Part shown: piece after piece, positions 33,254 through 42,955 of the stretch
Position numbering within the stretch: the first letter of the stretch is position 1
How the letters are laid out: each line of letters begins with the position of its first letter
Assembly: GCA_040222185.1 (NCBI GenBank)
Contig: JAVKDP010000025.1
Location: forward strand, 1 to 64,000
Direction: 5' to 3'
DNA from: JAVKDP01 sp040222185
GTDB taxonomy: Bacteria; Bacteroidota; Rhodothermia; Balneolales; Balneolaceae
Length of the DNA stretch: 64,000 nt
The notes under the pieces: model-generated
Seen by the model: only the letters and a program-made list of their open reading frames with translations
What the model was told of the DNA's origin: nothing
Databases searched by the model: none
Program-made: the position numbers and the translations under genes

Positions 33254-35848
33254 TTATTTTATCAGAACCATCTGCTTCACTAAGCTACTTGATCCCGTTT
33301 GCAGTCTATAGATATACACACCACTTGATAGCGATCTCGCATCAAATAATACTTCGTGACTTCCCGCCTGCTGACTCCCATCATATAGAGTTGCTACCTT
33401 TTGGCCTTGAATATTGAAGACCTCAAGTAATACATCTCCCGAAGTCGGAATTGAATACGAAATTTTCGTGGAGGGATTAAACGGATTCGGATAGTTTTGA
33501 TCCAGTGTAATCTCGTTTGGAATAACTCCTTCATCTTCTGTAGAGACAACACCAGAAATGGTCAATTCTATTGGAATCTCTATTCTTGAAGAAGCTTCTG
33601 CATTTGTATTTATAACTAGTTTTGACCTGTATGTCCCGTTTGGGGTCCCGTCTGCTTTAAACGTTAGGATAGTACTGGTTTCTTCATCCGGTCTCACAAA
33701 CCCAGCTGTTTTACTTATTGATAACCATGGATAAGGTTTTTCATAACGAATAACAGAATATCGATCTATGTCTATCGAGGCTCCGGCAACTTTGTTTGCT
33801 GAATAAATAACTATCTCGCCTGGAGTGTTTCCCGATTTGTTTAATTCTACTTCTTTTACAAGAACCGAATCAATAAAATAACTAAATATCCCTTCTTGTG
33901 AATTATAATCAACTTCGACTCTATGGTATTTGCCTGGCTCAACACTAACACCTGTTGATATGTATGAAATATTGCCAATTTCATTTCGCTCTGCCGTTGA
34001 AAAAACACCTCCATTAATCCTTATACCTGAAGAAAGCGTTCTCGTTTTACTATCTAGGAAAAAGACTTCGTATTCTTCACTGTTTACCCCTTCGATATCA
34101 GAAACCCTAACATCAAATCCTGCTCGGTAAGAGGCGAAAATGATTGGTCCAAGATAAGGCCCTATTATTGTTCTCTCTTGCTCACTCCCGCTACTTGAAA
34201 GCCGCAAGTGATTATCTCCATCTACCGGAGCCTCATCTGAAATAGTAATATTGGACCCTGAAAATGTTCTCCATGAATTCACTGCCGAATAACCACTTGT
34301 AAGGTAGCCGTCAGAACTTTCAAAGCTTGTACTATAAATAGTTACTTCAGTAATATCTTTTTTAGCAATCGACCCTTTATTTTTAGCTACGGTGTGCTGT
34401 TGTAATTCAAAGTCAACATCGAAATCCAGATTAGAAAGCCCTGTATTCTCAATAGTTACAGGCACATCAATTGATTCTCCTTGATTTAAGTTAACTTCGA
34501 TACTTTCTGTGGAAACGCCAAGAACCGGAGGGTCTATCTTTGATTGCCTATAAGAGGATACCACACCTTTGATCTTCTTTATACTCAGAGATGCATTTGT
34601 TACATCAATTGGATTGTCTGTTCCTGCTGTTGTTCCCTGCCATTTAACGGATGGATTAGAGAATACAGGTATTCGCTCTAACCCTCCTGTCGTATATGCC
34701 ATGACCGTAGCAATACTATCTACCAGGTCTTGATAACCAACTGATTCATGGAAAACACCCCCTGTCACCGGGGCTTGTTGTATTGTCTGTGTTCTTGAAT
34801 GGAAGTTACCCAGGTTGTGTCCAAGCTCATGAACTACGGTATAACTGTTACCTGCCTGTCGAATATTGTTGAGTGAAAATGTTAGGTCTGCATTTCCAGT
34901 TCGGTCAGTAACCACCCAGGCTACACCTCCTGTATCATTTACATCCACAAAAAGTGTCACCATATCTGCTCCGTACTGATTTCTCAAATCATGAACTTCA
35001 TCCATTTCACCATCGGTTATACCAAATGGATTAAAAGATGGTGAAGCAGTAAACATCCTTAGTATTTCCCCTGAAGGTTGCCCAAAAGCCTCATTGAATT
35101 CTAACTCATGAGTATATACCAACCTTAGAGTAACCGGGACCTTACTATTATCTAGCGCTGTTTGCGATAGATTCATTGCCTGAGCCATCAAGTCTGATAT
35201 TCTTGAAAACTCATTACTACTTCTGGCCCAGAGATCTGCGTCCTGGGTATATGCTATCATGATGTCTATCGTTGAGTTTGATTTCTGAGAACTAAAAACA
35301 CCAGTCTGTGGAATTGCTTTATGTCTACTTTTCCTCTCTTCTACATTTGAAACTTTTGCTTGCTCCAGCATTCTAGGAATGTTTGCCTCTTCTGAACCGG
35401 TAGTACATTCCAAAATTTCTTCCGGTTTACTTTTCATATAGTTTCTCTTCTCCTTTGAAGAAAAACTGAAGTGGTAATTGTTCTTATGAGACTCATGATA
35501 TAGCCCGTTCAAAACCCCCTCGTTATAAGTAAAACTAAAAACCTTTCCTTCTTCGGTTTCAGAAGCAGCCCTATATGATTTAATCCCGGGGATATACTCA
35601 CTAACCCTGGTAATAACTAGCTCTTCCTGACCAGTTAATGTTTGTACTGAAATCCTGGTGCCTTCTTTAATTTTATCTTCTGAAAACAGCTCATCATTTA
35701 ACTCATAAAAAACAGCTGCGTCCGAATTTTTTGCTTTGACTAAGTCAGAGTCTGAGCTTATTGGTATTGTATTAAACTCTAAAACTTCCTGTGCGTTGAC
35801 AAATCCAACACATAGGAATAGCAGGAGGATTGTATTAGTTACTTTCAT
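33254..35848 (-). CDS. Secreted metzincin zinc metalloprotease with T9SS sorting domain
   Basis: 864 aa from the ATG at 35848, chosen because it directly precedes a signal peptide (MKVTNTILLLFLCVGFVNA); the longer frame from 35914 is unlikely. Prodomain-like region to about 180, then a reprolysin-like catalytic domain starting 'STIDIMIAYTQDADLWA' with the zinc motif HELGHNLGNFH (His340 first) and Met-turn 'ATVMAYTTGG'. Middle domains (about 440-770) are beta-rich, including 'VNLNQGESIDVPVTIENTGLSNLDFDV'. The C-terminal 80 residues are a type A T9SS sorting domain ('LDQNYPNPFNPSTKISY'). Predicted extracellular proteolysis. Confidence 0.9.
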   Translation of the reverse strand: MKVTNTILLLFLCVGFVNAQEVLEFNTIPISSDSDLVKAKNSDAAVFYELNDELFSEDKIKEGTRISVQTLTGQEELVITRVSEYIPGIKSYRAASETEEGKVFSFTYNEGVLNGLYHESHKNNYHFSFSSKEKRNYMKSKPEEILECTTGSEEANIPRMLEQAKVSNVEERKSRHKAIPQTGVFSSQKSNSTIDIMIAYTQDADLWARSSNEFSRISDLMAQAMNLSQTALDNSKVPVTLRLVYTHELEFNEAFGQPSGEILRMFTASPSFNPFGITDGEMDEVHDLRNQYGADMVTLFVDVNDTGGVAWVVTDRTGNADLTFSLNNIRQAGNSYTVVHELGHNLGNFHSRTQTIQQAPVTGGVFHESVGYQDLVDSIATVMAYTTGGLERIPVFSNPSVKWQGTTAGTDNPIDVTNASLSIKKIKGVVSSYRQSKIDPPVLGVSTESIEVNLNQGESIDVPVTIENTGLSNLDFDVDFELQQHTVAKNKGSIAKKDITEVTIYSTSFESSDGYLTSGYSAVNSWRTFSGSNITISDEAPVDGDNHLRLSSSGSEQERTIIGPYLGPIIFASYRAGFDVRVSDIEGVNSEEYEVFFLDSKTRTLSSGIRINGGVFSTAERNEIGNISYISTGVSVEPGKYHRVEVDYNSQEGIFSYFIDSVLVKEVELNKSGNTPGEIVIYSANKVAGASIDIDRYSVIRYEKPYPWLSISKTAGFVRPDEETSTILTFKADGTPNGTYRSKLVINTNAEASSRIEIPIELTISGVVSTEDEGVIPNEITLDQNYPNPFNPSTKISYSIPTSGDVLLEVFNIQGQKVATLYDGSQQAGSHEVLFDARSLSSGVYIYRLQTGSSSLVKQMVLIK

Positions 35849-35961
35849 GACCACTTTATTATTAATAGTTTTAAAACTTGTCCTAAATTTTGTCTGGTAA
35901 TATAATGATTTCAATAAATTTACTAACGGATTTTTACTGCCCGGATTATCTCGGACTGATA

Positions 35962-37095
35962 TCAGGCAAATCTATCCGCAAGCCTGTTAATAAGATAACC
36001 AGACTCTTCTAATGCCTGTGTTGCAAATTTCCCGAAGAAGTCCGTAACTCCCTCGAACTCATGGATAAAGCCTTCCCGATCATTGTTTCTAACCAATTCA
36101 GCCAGTTTTTTATGGTGATCGAAAAAGTTGAGTAGCATCTCTCTTCTCTCCTCATTTGAAAAAACAATATCAGCATATAGTTCTGCACTTTGTGCGAAAA
36201 TCCGGCCTGTCATCATCAGTTCTGCCCTGTAAATTGGAGACGAGTAATCTAACATATCTACCGGCTTTAAATCGTAATGTTCCATAAAAGAACCGTGCAA
36301 TAACGCTACAAAGTGTCGAAGCCCCTGAACAAGGTGCATTACATGATCATGCTTTGTAGGGTCTGCTTTTATTATCCTCATGCCCCATAATTCGCATTGA
36401 TTTATATACCAATCCGCTTGTTCGGAGTCACGGGCAGGGCAAACCACCATTAATTGCTTGGATAGGTTCTCTACATCAGGACCATGCATGGGGTGAAGTC
36501 CAATTACCGGCCCGTCATGTGCTTCCAACATTGCATCTATTGGTGAAGTCTTATTGCTGGTAAAGTCTGCAAGAATCGTGCTTTTTGAAATTTTTCCCTT
36601 AAGTCGTCGAATAACTTGCTCTGTTACATTTATTGGAACTGTAATAATGATCAGATCAAGCTTAACAGACAACTCTTCTAGTTCGTGCCAGTTTCCTTTG
36701 TCGATAGAATAAGCATAATGACCTGTTTGAGAAGTAATTCGCTTATATAACTTCCCCATCCCTCCTTCACCACCAATATAAAGAATGTGCTTAGGTTCAG
36801 GGGTGGCTATTGGAAATTTTTGTTGAGATTGACTCGCTCTTGAAGAACTCATAATCATTCTCAAAAAATCCTCCGCCCAATCCGGATCAATCCCCTTTTG
36901 AGAAGCAAGTGCTTTAAATGATTCACTTTTTTCCTTTTCCCGCATAGGAACAAATACAGGTAATTTGTTCTCTACTTTCGCTCGCACAACGTCCTGTACG
37001 GTTTTTGAACGCTCCGCTAAGAGATCTAAGATTTCTTCGTCTATTTCGTCAATGCGTTTTCGCGGACTTTCTAATTCTTTATGGCGATGCGGCAT
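35962..37095 (-). CDS. tyrA: Bifunctional chorismate mutase / prephenate dehydrogenase (T-protein)
   Basis: 377 aa, close to the 373 aa of E. coli TyrA. Residues 1-90 are an AroQ-type chorismate mutase ('ELESPRKRIDEIDEEILDLLAERSKTVQDVVRAK'-type helix, 'PVFVPMREKEK'). Residues about 100-370 are prephenate dehydrogenase with NAD loop 'GGEGGMGKLYKRI', 'TVPINVTEQVI', 'DFTSNKTSPIDAML', 'GLHPMHGPD' and 'VQGLRHF'. Together they convert chorismate to 4-hydroxyphenylpyruvate for tyrosine. The enteric-type fusion is less common outside Gammaproteobacteria. Divergent from uvrB. Confidence 0.92.
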   Translation of the reverse strand: MPHRHKELESPRKRIDEIDEEILDLLAERSKTVQDVVRAKVENKLPVFVPMREKEKSESFKALASQKGIDPDWAEDFLRMIMSSSRASQSQQKFPIATPEPKHILYIGGEGGMGKLYKRITSQTGHYAYSIDKGNWHELEELSVKLDLIIITVPINVTEQVIRRLKGKISKSTILADFTSNKTSPIDAMLEAHDGPVIGLHPMHGPDVENLSKQLMVVCPARDSEQADWYINQCELWGMRIIKADPTKHDHVMHLVQGLRHFVALLHGSFMEHYDLKPVDMLDYSSPIYRAELMMTGRIFAQSAELYADIVFSNEERREMLLNFFDHHKKLAELVRNNDREGFIHEFEGVTDFFGKFATQALEESGYLINRLADRFA

Positions 37096-37183
37096 GTTTA
37101 ATTTCTTTCTTTTGTTTACTGGACATTAATCTAAATGAATTTACCTTTCTTTTTGGTCTATTTTCATCTGAAATTGTTTTTTT

Positions 37184-39238
37184 ATGTCTCAATTTAAACT
37201 GAACTCTCCCTATCAACCAGCCGGAGATCAACCAACTGCAATCGCAGAGCTTACCGAAGGAATAAACGCCGGGGATAAGTTCCAGACATTACTTGGAATC
37301 ACTGGCTCCGGAAAAACCCGTACTATCGCCAATGTATTAGAAAATGTTCAGCGGCCAACGCTTGTAATGAGTCATAATAAAACTCTAGCAGCACAGCTCT
37401 TTCGTGAGTTAAGTGATTTTTTTCCTGATAACAGGGTTGAGTTTTTTATTTCGTACTACGACTACTATCAGCCGGAGGCATATCTCTCTGCCCAGGATAA
37501 ATACATAGAAAAAGACCTTTCGATTAACGAAGAAATACAACGGCTTCGATTAAGGGCTACCAGCTCTCTTCTTTCAGGTAGGCGCGATGTAATCATCGTT
37601 TCTTCTGTTAGTTGTATTTATGGTATTGGATCTCCCTCTGAATACGCAAAGCTTATTGTTTCCCTAAAGACAGGAATGGAGATTCCACGCAACACTCTTC
37701 TCTACGATTTAGTCGATCTGCACTATACCCGTAACGATCATGAATTTAAGCGTGGCGTATTTAGAGTACGAGGCGATGTAATTGATGTGTACCCTGCTTA
37801 TTCCGATGAAGGGCTACGGATAACAATGTGGGGTGATGAAATTGAAAAACTTCAGCTTTTTAATACCGATACCGGTGGAGTTATTGAAGAAGTAAATGAA
37901 TTTAAAATCTATCCTGCTTCACATTATGTAACTACAAAGTCCAGGCTAGAGCAATCCATTCAGCAAATCAGGGAAGAACTCCAATGGCGAACCAAGGTCT
38001 TAATTGATGAAGAAAAGTTTCTTGAGGCCAAGCGTATCGAGCAACGCACGTTGTTTGATATCGAAATGATTCAGGAAATTGGGTATTGTTCGGGTATCGA
38101 AAACTACTCGAGATATTTAAGTGCCCGAAAACCCGGCGAACGCCCATTCTGCTTAATGGATTACTTCCCTGAAGATTATCTTGTAGTTGTGGATGAAAGC
38201 CACCAGACCATCCCCCAAATCTCTGCGATGTACGGAGGAGACCGATCAAGAAAAGTACAACTGGTAGATCACGGGTTCAGGCTTCCTTCTGCTCTGGATA
38301 ATCGCCCCTTAACCTTTGACGAATGGGAAAGCCTGGTGAACCAGGTAATCTTTGTAAGTGCTACCCCAAGCGATTATGAACTGGAAAAAAGCGACGGGGT
38401 ATATACTGAGCAGTTAATTCGACCAACAGGGCTTATGGAACCGGAGATTGAAGTCAGGCCACTTGGAAATCAAGTTGATGATTTACTTGATGAAATACGA
38501 AAACGCATTGAAAAGAAAGAGCGGGTACTTGTAATCACACTGACTAAAAGACTTAGTGAAGAGTTAAGCGAGTATCTAAAAAACGTCGGGATTTCTGCTG
38601 CTTATATGCATAGTGAGCTTGACGCATTAGAGCGAATTGAGGTTATTTTTAAATACCGGCGTGGAGATTTTGATGTGCTGGTGGGAATTAACCTTCTTCG
38701 GGAGGGAATAGATATACCTGAACTAAGCTTAGTTGCTATCATGGACGCAGATAAAGAAGGCTTCCTTAGATCAGCAACTTCTCTCTTTCAAATAGTTGGG
38801 CGAGCAGCTCGAAATGCAAAGGGAAAGGCCATCTTATATGCTGATAAAATCACTGACAGTATGCGAAAAGTAATTGATGAAACGAACCGGCGCCGGGAAG
38901 TCCAGGAAGAATACAATCGAGATAATGGTATAACTCCGGAGACTATAAATAAGGAACTTAAACCGCTGGTTGATCCTACGCTTATATCAAACAAATCCTT
39001 TGATTACGATAAAGAAGCTCAAAAAGCTGCCGAACAAGACTATCTGGAATCAATCAAGGTAGCAGATGACGGAATTCAGTATAAGGCTAGTCCTGCAATG
39101 AACGAAGTTACTTTTGAAAGTAAGGATAAACTGATCGCTCATTTACGAGAGACGATGCTTCAATCAGCGCGAAATATGGAGTTTGAGGAAGCCGCCAGAA
39201 TCAGGGACCAGATCGAAAAGCTGGAAAAGGAGCTTTAA
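37184..39238 (+). CDS. uvrB: UvrABC excinuclease subunit B
   Basis: 684 aa. Walker A 'GITGSGKT' ends at residue 45, the damage-wedging beta-hairpin 'YYDYYQPEAYLSAQDKYIEKD' region, 'VVDESHQTIPQ' Walker B, helicase motifs 'LVITLTKRLSEELSEYL' and 'REGIDIPELSLVAIMDADKEG', and a C-terminal UVR domain ('FEEAARIRDQIEKLEKE'). Complete in length. UvrB loads at lesions with UvrA and recruits UvrC; neither partner is in the window. Followed by a converging MarR-like gene. Confidence 0.98.
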   Translation: MSQFKLNSPYQPAGDQPTAIAELTEGINAGDKFQTLLGITGSGKTRTIANVLENVQRPTLVMSHNKTLAAQLFRELSDFFPDNRVEFFISYYDYYQPEAYLSAQDKYIEKDLSINEEIQRLRLRATSSLLSGRRDVIIVSSVSCIYGIGSPSEYAKLIVSLKTGMEIPRNTLLYDLVDLHYTRNDHEFKRGVFRVRGDVIDVYPAYSDEGLRITMWGDEIEKLQLFNTDTGGVIEEVNEFKIYPASHYVTTKSRLEQSIQQIREELQWRTKVLIDEEKFLEAKRIEQRTLFDIEMIQEIGYCSGIENYSRYLSARKPGERPFCLMDYFPEDYLVVVDESHQTIPQISAMYGGDRSRKVQLVDHGFRLPSALDNRPLTFDEWESLVNQVIFVSATPSDYELEKSDGVYTEQLIRPTGLMEPEIEVRPLGNQVDDLLDEIRKRIEKKERVLVITLTKRLSEELSEYLKNVGISAAYMHSELDALERIEVIFKYRRGDFDVLVGINLLREGIDIPELSLVAIMDADKEGFLRSATSLFQIVGRAARNAKGKAILYADKITDSMRKVIDETNRRREVQEEYNRDNGITPETINKELKPLVDPTLISNKSFDYDKEAQKAAEQDYLESIKVADDGIQYKASPAMNEVTFESKDKLIAHLRETMLQSARNMEFEEAARIRDQIEKLEKEL

Positions 39239-39338
39239 GAGAATAAAAAAGGGAGCAGAGGTTCAAGTCTACCCCCTGAGGGATTTATGGAGATTCGTTT
39301 ATTAAAAGCTCGTATAGAACTCTGCAAAAGGAACTTTA

Positions 39339-39785
39339 TTATCCTTCAATTCCGACTTTCTTACAAAGTCGGCCTAACTCCTTCAATTCCTCAGGGGTAA
39401 GAACTGAGTATTCATCAACTATTTTCTCAACATGTTTAGGGAAAAACTCTTCTATAAATTTCTTTCCCTTCTTTGTTAACTCTATGATAACCGCCCTGCG
39501 GTCTCTCGGGTCTGTTTTTCTGGTAGCGAAATTTCTTTTCTCTAGATTATCAATTACTAAAGTAATGTTTCCGCCACTCTTTAGAATTTTTCGCCCTAAT
39601 TCTTTCTGGTTTTGAGGACCTATATGCAGTAATGCTTCCAAAATCCCAAACTGGCTAACGGTAAGGTTTTCATCGGCTAAATGTCGGGCGAGCCGATTAT
39701 TTATACTTTCCGTAGCCCTCGTCATCTTGATGAAAGTGTTTAGCGTATCTATTTCTTTTTGGGATCCTTTATAGTACGTCGGCAT
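39339..39785 (-). CDS. MarR-family transcriptional regulator
   Basis: 148 aa winged-helix dimer. The fold is clear: 'RLARHLADENLTVSQFGILEALLHIGPQNQKELGRKI', recognition helix 'SGGNITLVIDNLEKRNFATRK', and the wing 'DPRDRRAVIIELTKKGKKFIEEFF'. This subset ('TVSQFGVLE', 'GGNITLVI') is often near oxidative or organic-stress genes; no regulated target is apparent here. Ends 101 bp from uvrB, converging. Confidence 0.92.
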   Translation of the reverse strand: MPTYYKGSQKEIDTLNTFIKMTRATESINNRLARHLADENLTVSQFGILEALLHIGPQNQKELGRKILKSGGNITLVIDNLEKRNFATRKTDPRDRRAVIIELTKKGKKFIEEFFPKHVEKIVDEYSVLTPEELKELGRLCKKVGIEG

Positions 39786-39844
39786 ATCAGGCTAATCTAA
39801 TAGTTTAACATCAAACAAACCAAATGCAACTATTGGCCGTTCGG

Positions 39845-40612
39845 TTACAGATCGTAGGTTATGGAAACCGGCGCATGATCAGAAATATCCCAGTCCTTTT
39901 CTATGGACGCTTCAACGGCTTTTTCAGCTAACCCATTGGTAGCAAAATGATAATCGATTCTCCAACCCTTATTTCTTTCTTTTGATGCAGCCCTATAGCT
40001 CCACCAAGAATAAAGGTCTTTTTCGCCTGGCTTGAGTTTTCGGAACACATCTACATACCCGGTTTCCAAAAAACTGGTTATCCAGGCTCTTTCTTCCGGT
40101 AAAAACCCGGATGTTTTGTTCTGTTGGTGAGGATTATGGATATCTATTTCCTGATGACAAATGTTAAAATCCCCACAAAAAAGGGTTGGTTTATCATCAT
40201 CCACAAATTTCTTTCCGAAAGCTATGAAGTCTTCCAAAAAACTAATTTTTAAATCCTGACGAATATCTCCTGTTGTACCACTTGGCACATAAACTGAAAA
40301 CAACCGGAAGTTTTCATACTCAGCCATAATCACCCTGCCTTCAGAGTCAATCCAGTCAACTCCCATTCCTTCAGCTATAGAAATTGGTTTTACCTTGCTA
40401 TACACGCCAACTCCTGAATACCCTTTTTTTTCTGCAATATGATAGGAGGTATGGTATCCAAGAGTTTCTAACTCTTCGGGTATTTGATCTATCCCGGCTC
40501 TTAGTTCCTGGAAACATATGATATCCGGATTCGATTTACTTAACCAATCCATTAACCCCTTTCGGTGGGCCGCCCTTACCCCATTTATATTATACGAGCT
40601 AATTTTTAGCAT
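39845..40612 (-). CDS. xthA: Exodeoxyribonuclease III
   Basis: 255 aa from the ATG at 40612, which overlaps the tyrS stop (TGATG); a TTG three bases earlier is not needed. Exo/endonuclease/phosphatase fold: 'KISSYNINGVRAAH', 'DIICFQELRA', 'GYSGVGVYSK', 'LFCGDFNICHQEIDIHNP', 'WRIDYHFA' and terminal 'SDHAPVSI' with the catalytic Asp-His. Predicted AP endonuclease and 3' exonuclease of base excision repair. Translationally coupled to tyrS. Confidence 0.95.
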   Translation of the reverse strand: MLKISSYNINGVRAAHRKGLMDWLSKSNPDIICFQELRAGIDQIPEELETLGYHTSYHIAEKKGYSGVGVYSKVKPISIAEGMGVDWIDSEGRVIMAEYENFRLFSVYVPSGTTGDIRQDLKISFLEDFIAFGKKFVDDDKPTLFCGDFNICHQEIDIHNPHQQNKTSGFLPEERAWITSFLETGYVDVFRKLKPGEKDLYSWWSYRAASKERNKGWRIDYHFATNGLAEKAVEASIEKDWDISDHAPVSITYDL

Positions 40613-41826
40613 CAAGCTCCTTTAAGAATCGCGTACTTTCTCTTTCCTACTTTAAGAATCTTTTCTTCACCTTCAGAAAGAGAAATTTCTAACCCTGGGT
40701 CCGAAACTTTAATATCGTCCAGGCTTACCCCGCCTTGCTTTATCAGACGCTTTGTTTCCCCGTTACTCGGCGAGAACTTCAGTTCTGAAATGATTTCCAT
40801 TAACCGTTTTGGAGTCCCTGAAGTTAATTCCATAACAGGAGCATCATCAGGTACCTGCTTGTTTATCACGGTTTGCTCAAAGTGCTCCCTGGCTCCGATA
40901 GCAGCTTCTTCTCCGTGATACAGTTTGGTAATTATAAATGCTAAATCATGTTTGGCGTTTCTTGGATCAGATTCAGCTTTTTCTTTAATAACTGGTAATT
41001 CCTGATTTCCGATATCAGTGACCAATTCAAAATAGGTATAGATGAGATCATCTGGGATTGAAAGTGATTTCCCGTACATATCGTTGGCATTCTCATCAAT
41101 ACCGATGTAGTTATCATACGATTTCGACATTTTAGCCGAACCATCAGTTCCAACCAATAACGGCATCATTAAGCAAATTTGTGGCTCAATATTGCTGTCT
41201 TTTTGAAGCTGACGGCCTACCAACAGGTTAAACTTTTGGTCTGTTCCACCAAGCTCTACATCATTCTCTAGGTATACAGAGTCCTGTCCTTGTGCCAGTG
41301 GATATAGAAACTCATGTAGTGAAATGGGTTCATTTTTCTCGAACCTTTTCGAAAAATCATCTCTTTCAATCATCCTGGCAACAGTCATTTTTGAAGTAAG
41401 TTTAATTACATCAATAAAGCTCATTGGGCCTAACCAATCATTGTTATTTACGATTGTAAGCCTGTCGATATCCAGTATTTTCTTTGCCTGATCAATATAG
41501 GATTGTGCATTTTCATCAACCTCACTCTCAGTAAGTGGAGGCCTTGTAGTATTTTGACCTGTAGGGTCACCTATCATCGCTGTGAAGCCTCCAATTATTA
41601 ATACAGCATGATGCCCCAGGTCCTGGAACTGGCGAAGTTTTCTTAACACGACCGAGTGCCCTAAATGCAGATCCGGGCGCGTTGGATCAACACCTAGCTT
41701 TATCTTAAGTGGTTTATTTTCCTTCAGTGATTTTTTGAGCTTTTCCTTTAGCTCTTCAACCGGAACTATTTCTGTTGTTCCTCTTTGGATGATTTCTAAT
41801 TGTTCTTCTACAGGAAGAAATGCCAT
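40612..41826 (-). CDS. tyrS: Tyrosyl-tRNA synthetase (TyrS2/TyrZ-type)
   Basis: 404 aa class I synthetase. HIGH motif reads 'HLGHSVVLRKLRQFQ', followed by 'GGFTAMIGDPTGQ'; KMSKS is in 'SAKMSKSYDN'. 'GGTDQKFNLLVGRQLQ' is the tyrosine-specific pocket. An S4-like C-terminal domain ends the protein ('SNGETKRLIKQGGVSLDD'). The approximately 400-aa length and 'GDPTGQNTTRPPL' segment fit the TyrZ-like subgroup rather than E. coli-type TyrS. 1 bp after the CvpA-like gene. Confidence 0.96.
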   Translation of the reverse strand: MAFLPVEEQLEIIQRGTTEIVPVEELKEKLKKSLKENKPLKIKLGVDPTRPDLHLGHSVVLRKLRQFQDLGHHAVLIIGGFTAMIGDPTGQNTTRPPLTESEVDENAQSYIDQAKKILDIDRLTIVNNNDWLGPMSFIDVIKLTSKMTVARMIERDDFSKRFEKNEPISLHEFLYPLAQGQDSVYLENDVELGGTDQKFNLLVGRQLQKDSNIEPQICLMMPLLVGTDGSAKMSKSYDNYIGIDENANDMYGKSLSIPDDLIYTYFELVTDIGNQELPVIKEKAESDPRNAKHDLAFIITKLYHGEEAAIGAREHFEQTVINKQVPDDAPVMELTSGTPKRLMEIISELKFSPSNGETKRLIKQGGVSLDDIKVSDPGLEISLSEGEEKILKVGKRKYAILKGA

Positions 41827-41827
41827 T

Positions 41828-42409
41828 TTAATTGCCGTTAGTATCTGGTTGTTCGTTAAGAAATGGGATGTTTTCTGCGGGGTTATACTTACTCAGGTTT
41901 TCCTGGAGGTTCTTTGAAAACCCTTCAGCCCCGGGGTATATGATTGCTACAGCATCATAAGTAACAGGCCCTAATTTGATTATATATGGATAAAGAATAG
42001 ATCCATCCTTTGTCTCATCACTTGGTAAATTGAAACCGGAGAGAAGTATAAGAATAGTACTCACTATCATCCCACTTTTGAGTACTCCGAAAGTAGCTCC
42101 TAAAATCCTGTTCACGGTACTTAGCTTAACCGCTTTTAATAGTTCTTTAGTCAGATATCCGATTATCGCTATGACTATAAGCGTTCCCAAAAATAGTATT
42201 GCTGCAGACAGGAACGGAATATAAGTTGTCGCACTATCTTCAAAAAAGGGTGCTATTATTATGCTTAAAGCATCCATGTATTTGAAAGTGAGAAATACGG
42301 CTAAAGTAATACCAACTATATTCAGTACTTCTTTAACCAACCCATTCATGGCCCCCTTATATCCGAAATAGAGTAATGGGATAGCGATTATTAAGTCTGC
42401 GATGTGCAT
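41828..42409 (-). CDS. CvpA-family membrane protein
   Basis: 193 aa with four predicted transmembrane helices: 'IIAIPLLYFGYKGAMNGLVKEV', 'IVGITLAVFLTFKYMDAL', 'IPFLSAAILFLGTLIVIAIIGYL', and 'VLKSGMIVSTILILLSGF'. The 'GYKGAMNGLVKEVLNIVG' start and 'NRILGATFGVLKSGM' are typical of CvpA (colicin V production) family proteins, whose exact role is unclear. A hydrophilic tail ends the protein. Between a YqeY-like gene (1 bp) and tyrS (1 bp) in one transcription unit. Confidence 0.88.
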   Translation of the reverse strand: MHIADLIIAIPLLYFGYKGAMNGLVKEVLNIVGITLAVFLTFKYMDALSIIIAPFFEDSATTYIPFLSAAILFLGTLIVIAIIGYLTKELLKAVKLSTVNRILGATFGVLKSGMIVSTILILLSGFNLPSDETKDGSILYPYIIKLGPVTYDAVAIIYPGAEGFSKNLQENLSKYNPAENIPFLNEQPDTNGN

Positions 42410-42410
42410 A

Positions 42411-42869
42411 TCAAGAGGTTAGTTCTTCTTTAACTAAACGGCTTACCAACGAACCATCGGCCTTTCCTTTTAGTTGCCCCATTATGGGACCCATCACTTT
42501 ACCCATATCCTGCGGTCCGGTTGCACCCATAGCAGAAATTTTTTGTTTTATGATTGCTCTTACTTCATCTTCACCCATCAATTCCGGTAAATAAGCTTCT
42601 ATAATAGCCAACTCTGTCTTTTCAATATCTGCAAGATCCTGCCTATTACCTTGTTCGAATTGTGTAATAGAGTCCTTTCTCTGCTTTGCCGCTTTTGTTA
42701 AAACCTGCATAGCCTGAGCATCAGTTAGGTTAGCTTCTCCGCCCTGACGTTGTTCAATTTCCTTCTCCAGCATTTTGGCCTTCAAAGACCTAAGCACACG
42801 CAGTTTATCCTGCTGCTTTGCTTTCATTGCATCTTTTAAATCTGAAAATATCTGGTCTTTAATACTCAT
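42411..42869 (-). CDS. GatB/YqeY-domain protein
   Basis: 152 aa. It matches the YqeY family along its length: 'DQIFSDLKDAMKAKQQDKLRVLRSLKAKMLEKEIEQR', 'FEQGNRQDLADIEKTELAIIEAYLPELM' and 'GKVMGPIMGQLKGKADGSLVSRLVKEEL'. The domain is related to the C-terminal tail of GatB, which binds tRNA, but stand-alone YqeY has no settled function. First gene of the yqeY-cvpA-tyrS-xthA unit. Confidence 0.93.
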   Translation of the reverse strand: MSIKDQIFSDLKDAMKAKQQDKLRVLRSLKAKMLEKEIEQRQGGEANLTDAQAMQVLTKAAKQRKDSITQFEQGNRQDLADIEKTELAIIEAYLPELMGEDEVRAIIKQKISAMGATGPQDMGKVMGPIMGQLKGKADGSLVSRLVKEELTS

Positions 42870-42900
42870 GGTTCTTCTCGATTAAGTTTGGAAAATAAGC

Positions 42901-42936
42901 AAAAAAAAAGGTTACACAATTGCTTGCGTAACCTTT
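42901..42936 (-). terminator. Terminator of the rpmB-rpmG-DUF4295 operon
   Basis: AAAGGTTAC/GTAACCTTT (42907-42915 with 42928-42936), 9-bp perfect stem, 12-nt loop; on the minus strand it runs into a T-tract (42901-42909). 20 bp after the DUF4295 stop. Confidence 0.9.
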
Positions 42937-42955
42937 AATCTCGTTTTGTACGTGA

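Noticed and set aside
35849..35914. N-terminal extension of the metzincin from an upstream ATG
   Set aside because: The extra 22 residues precede a normal signal peptide and are basic and unconserved in character; the ATG at 35848 is the better start.
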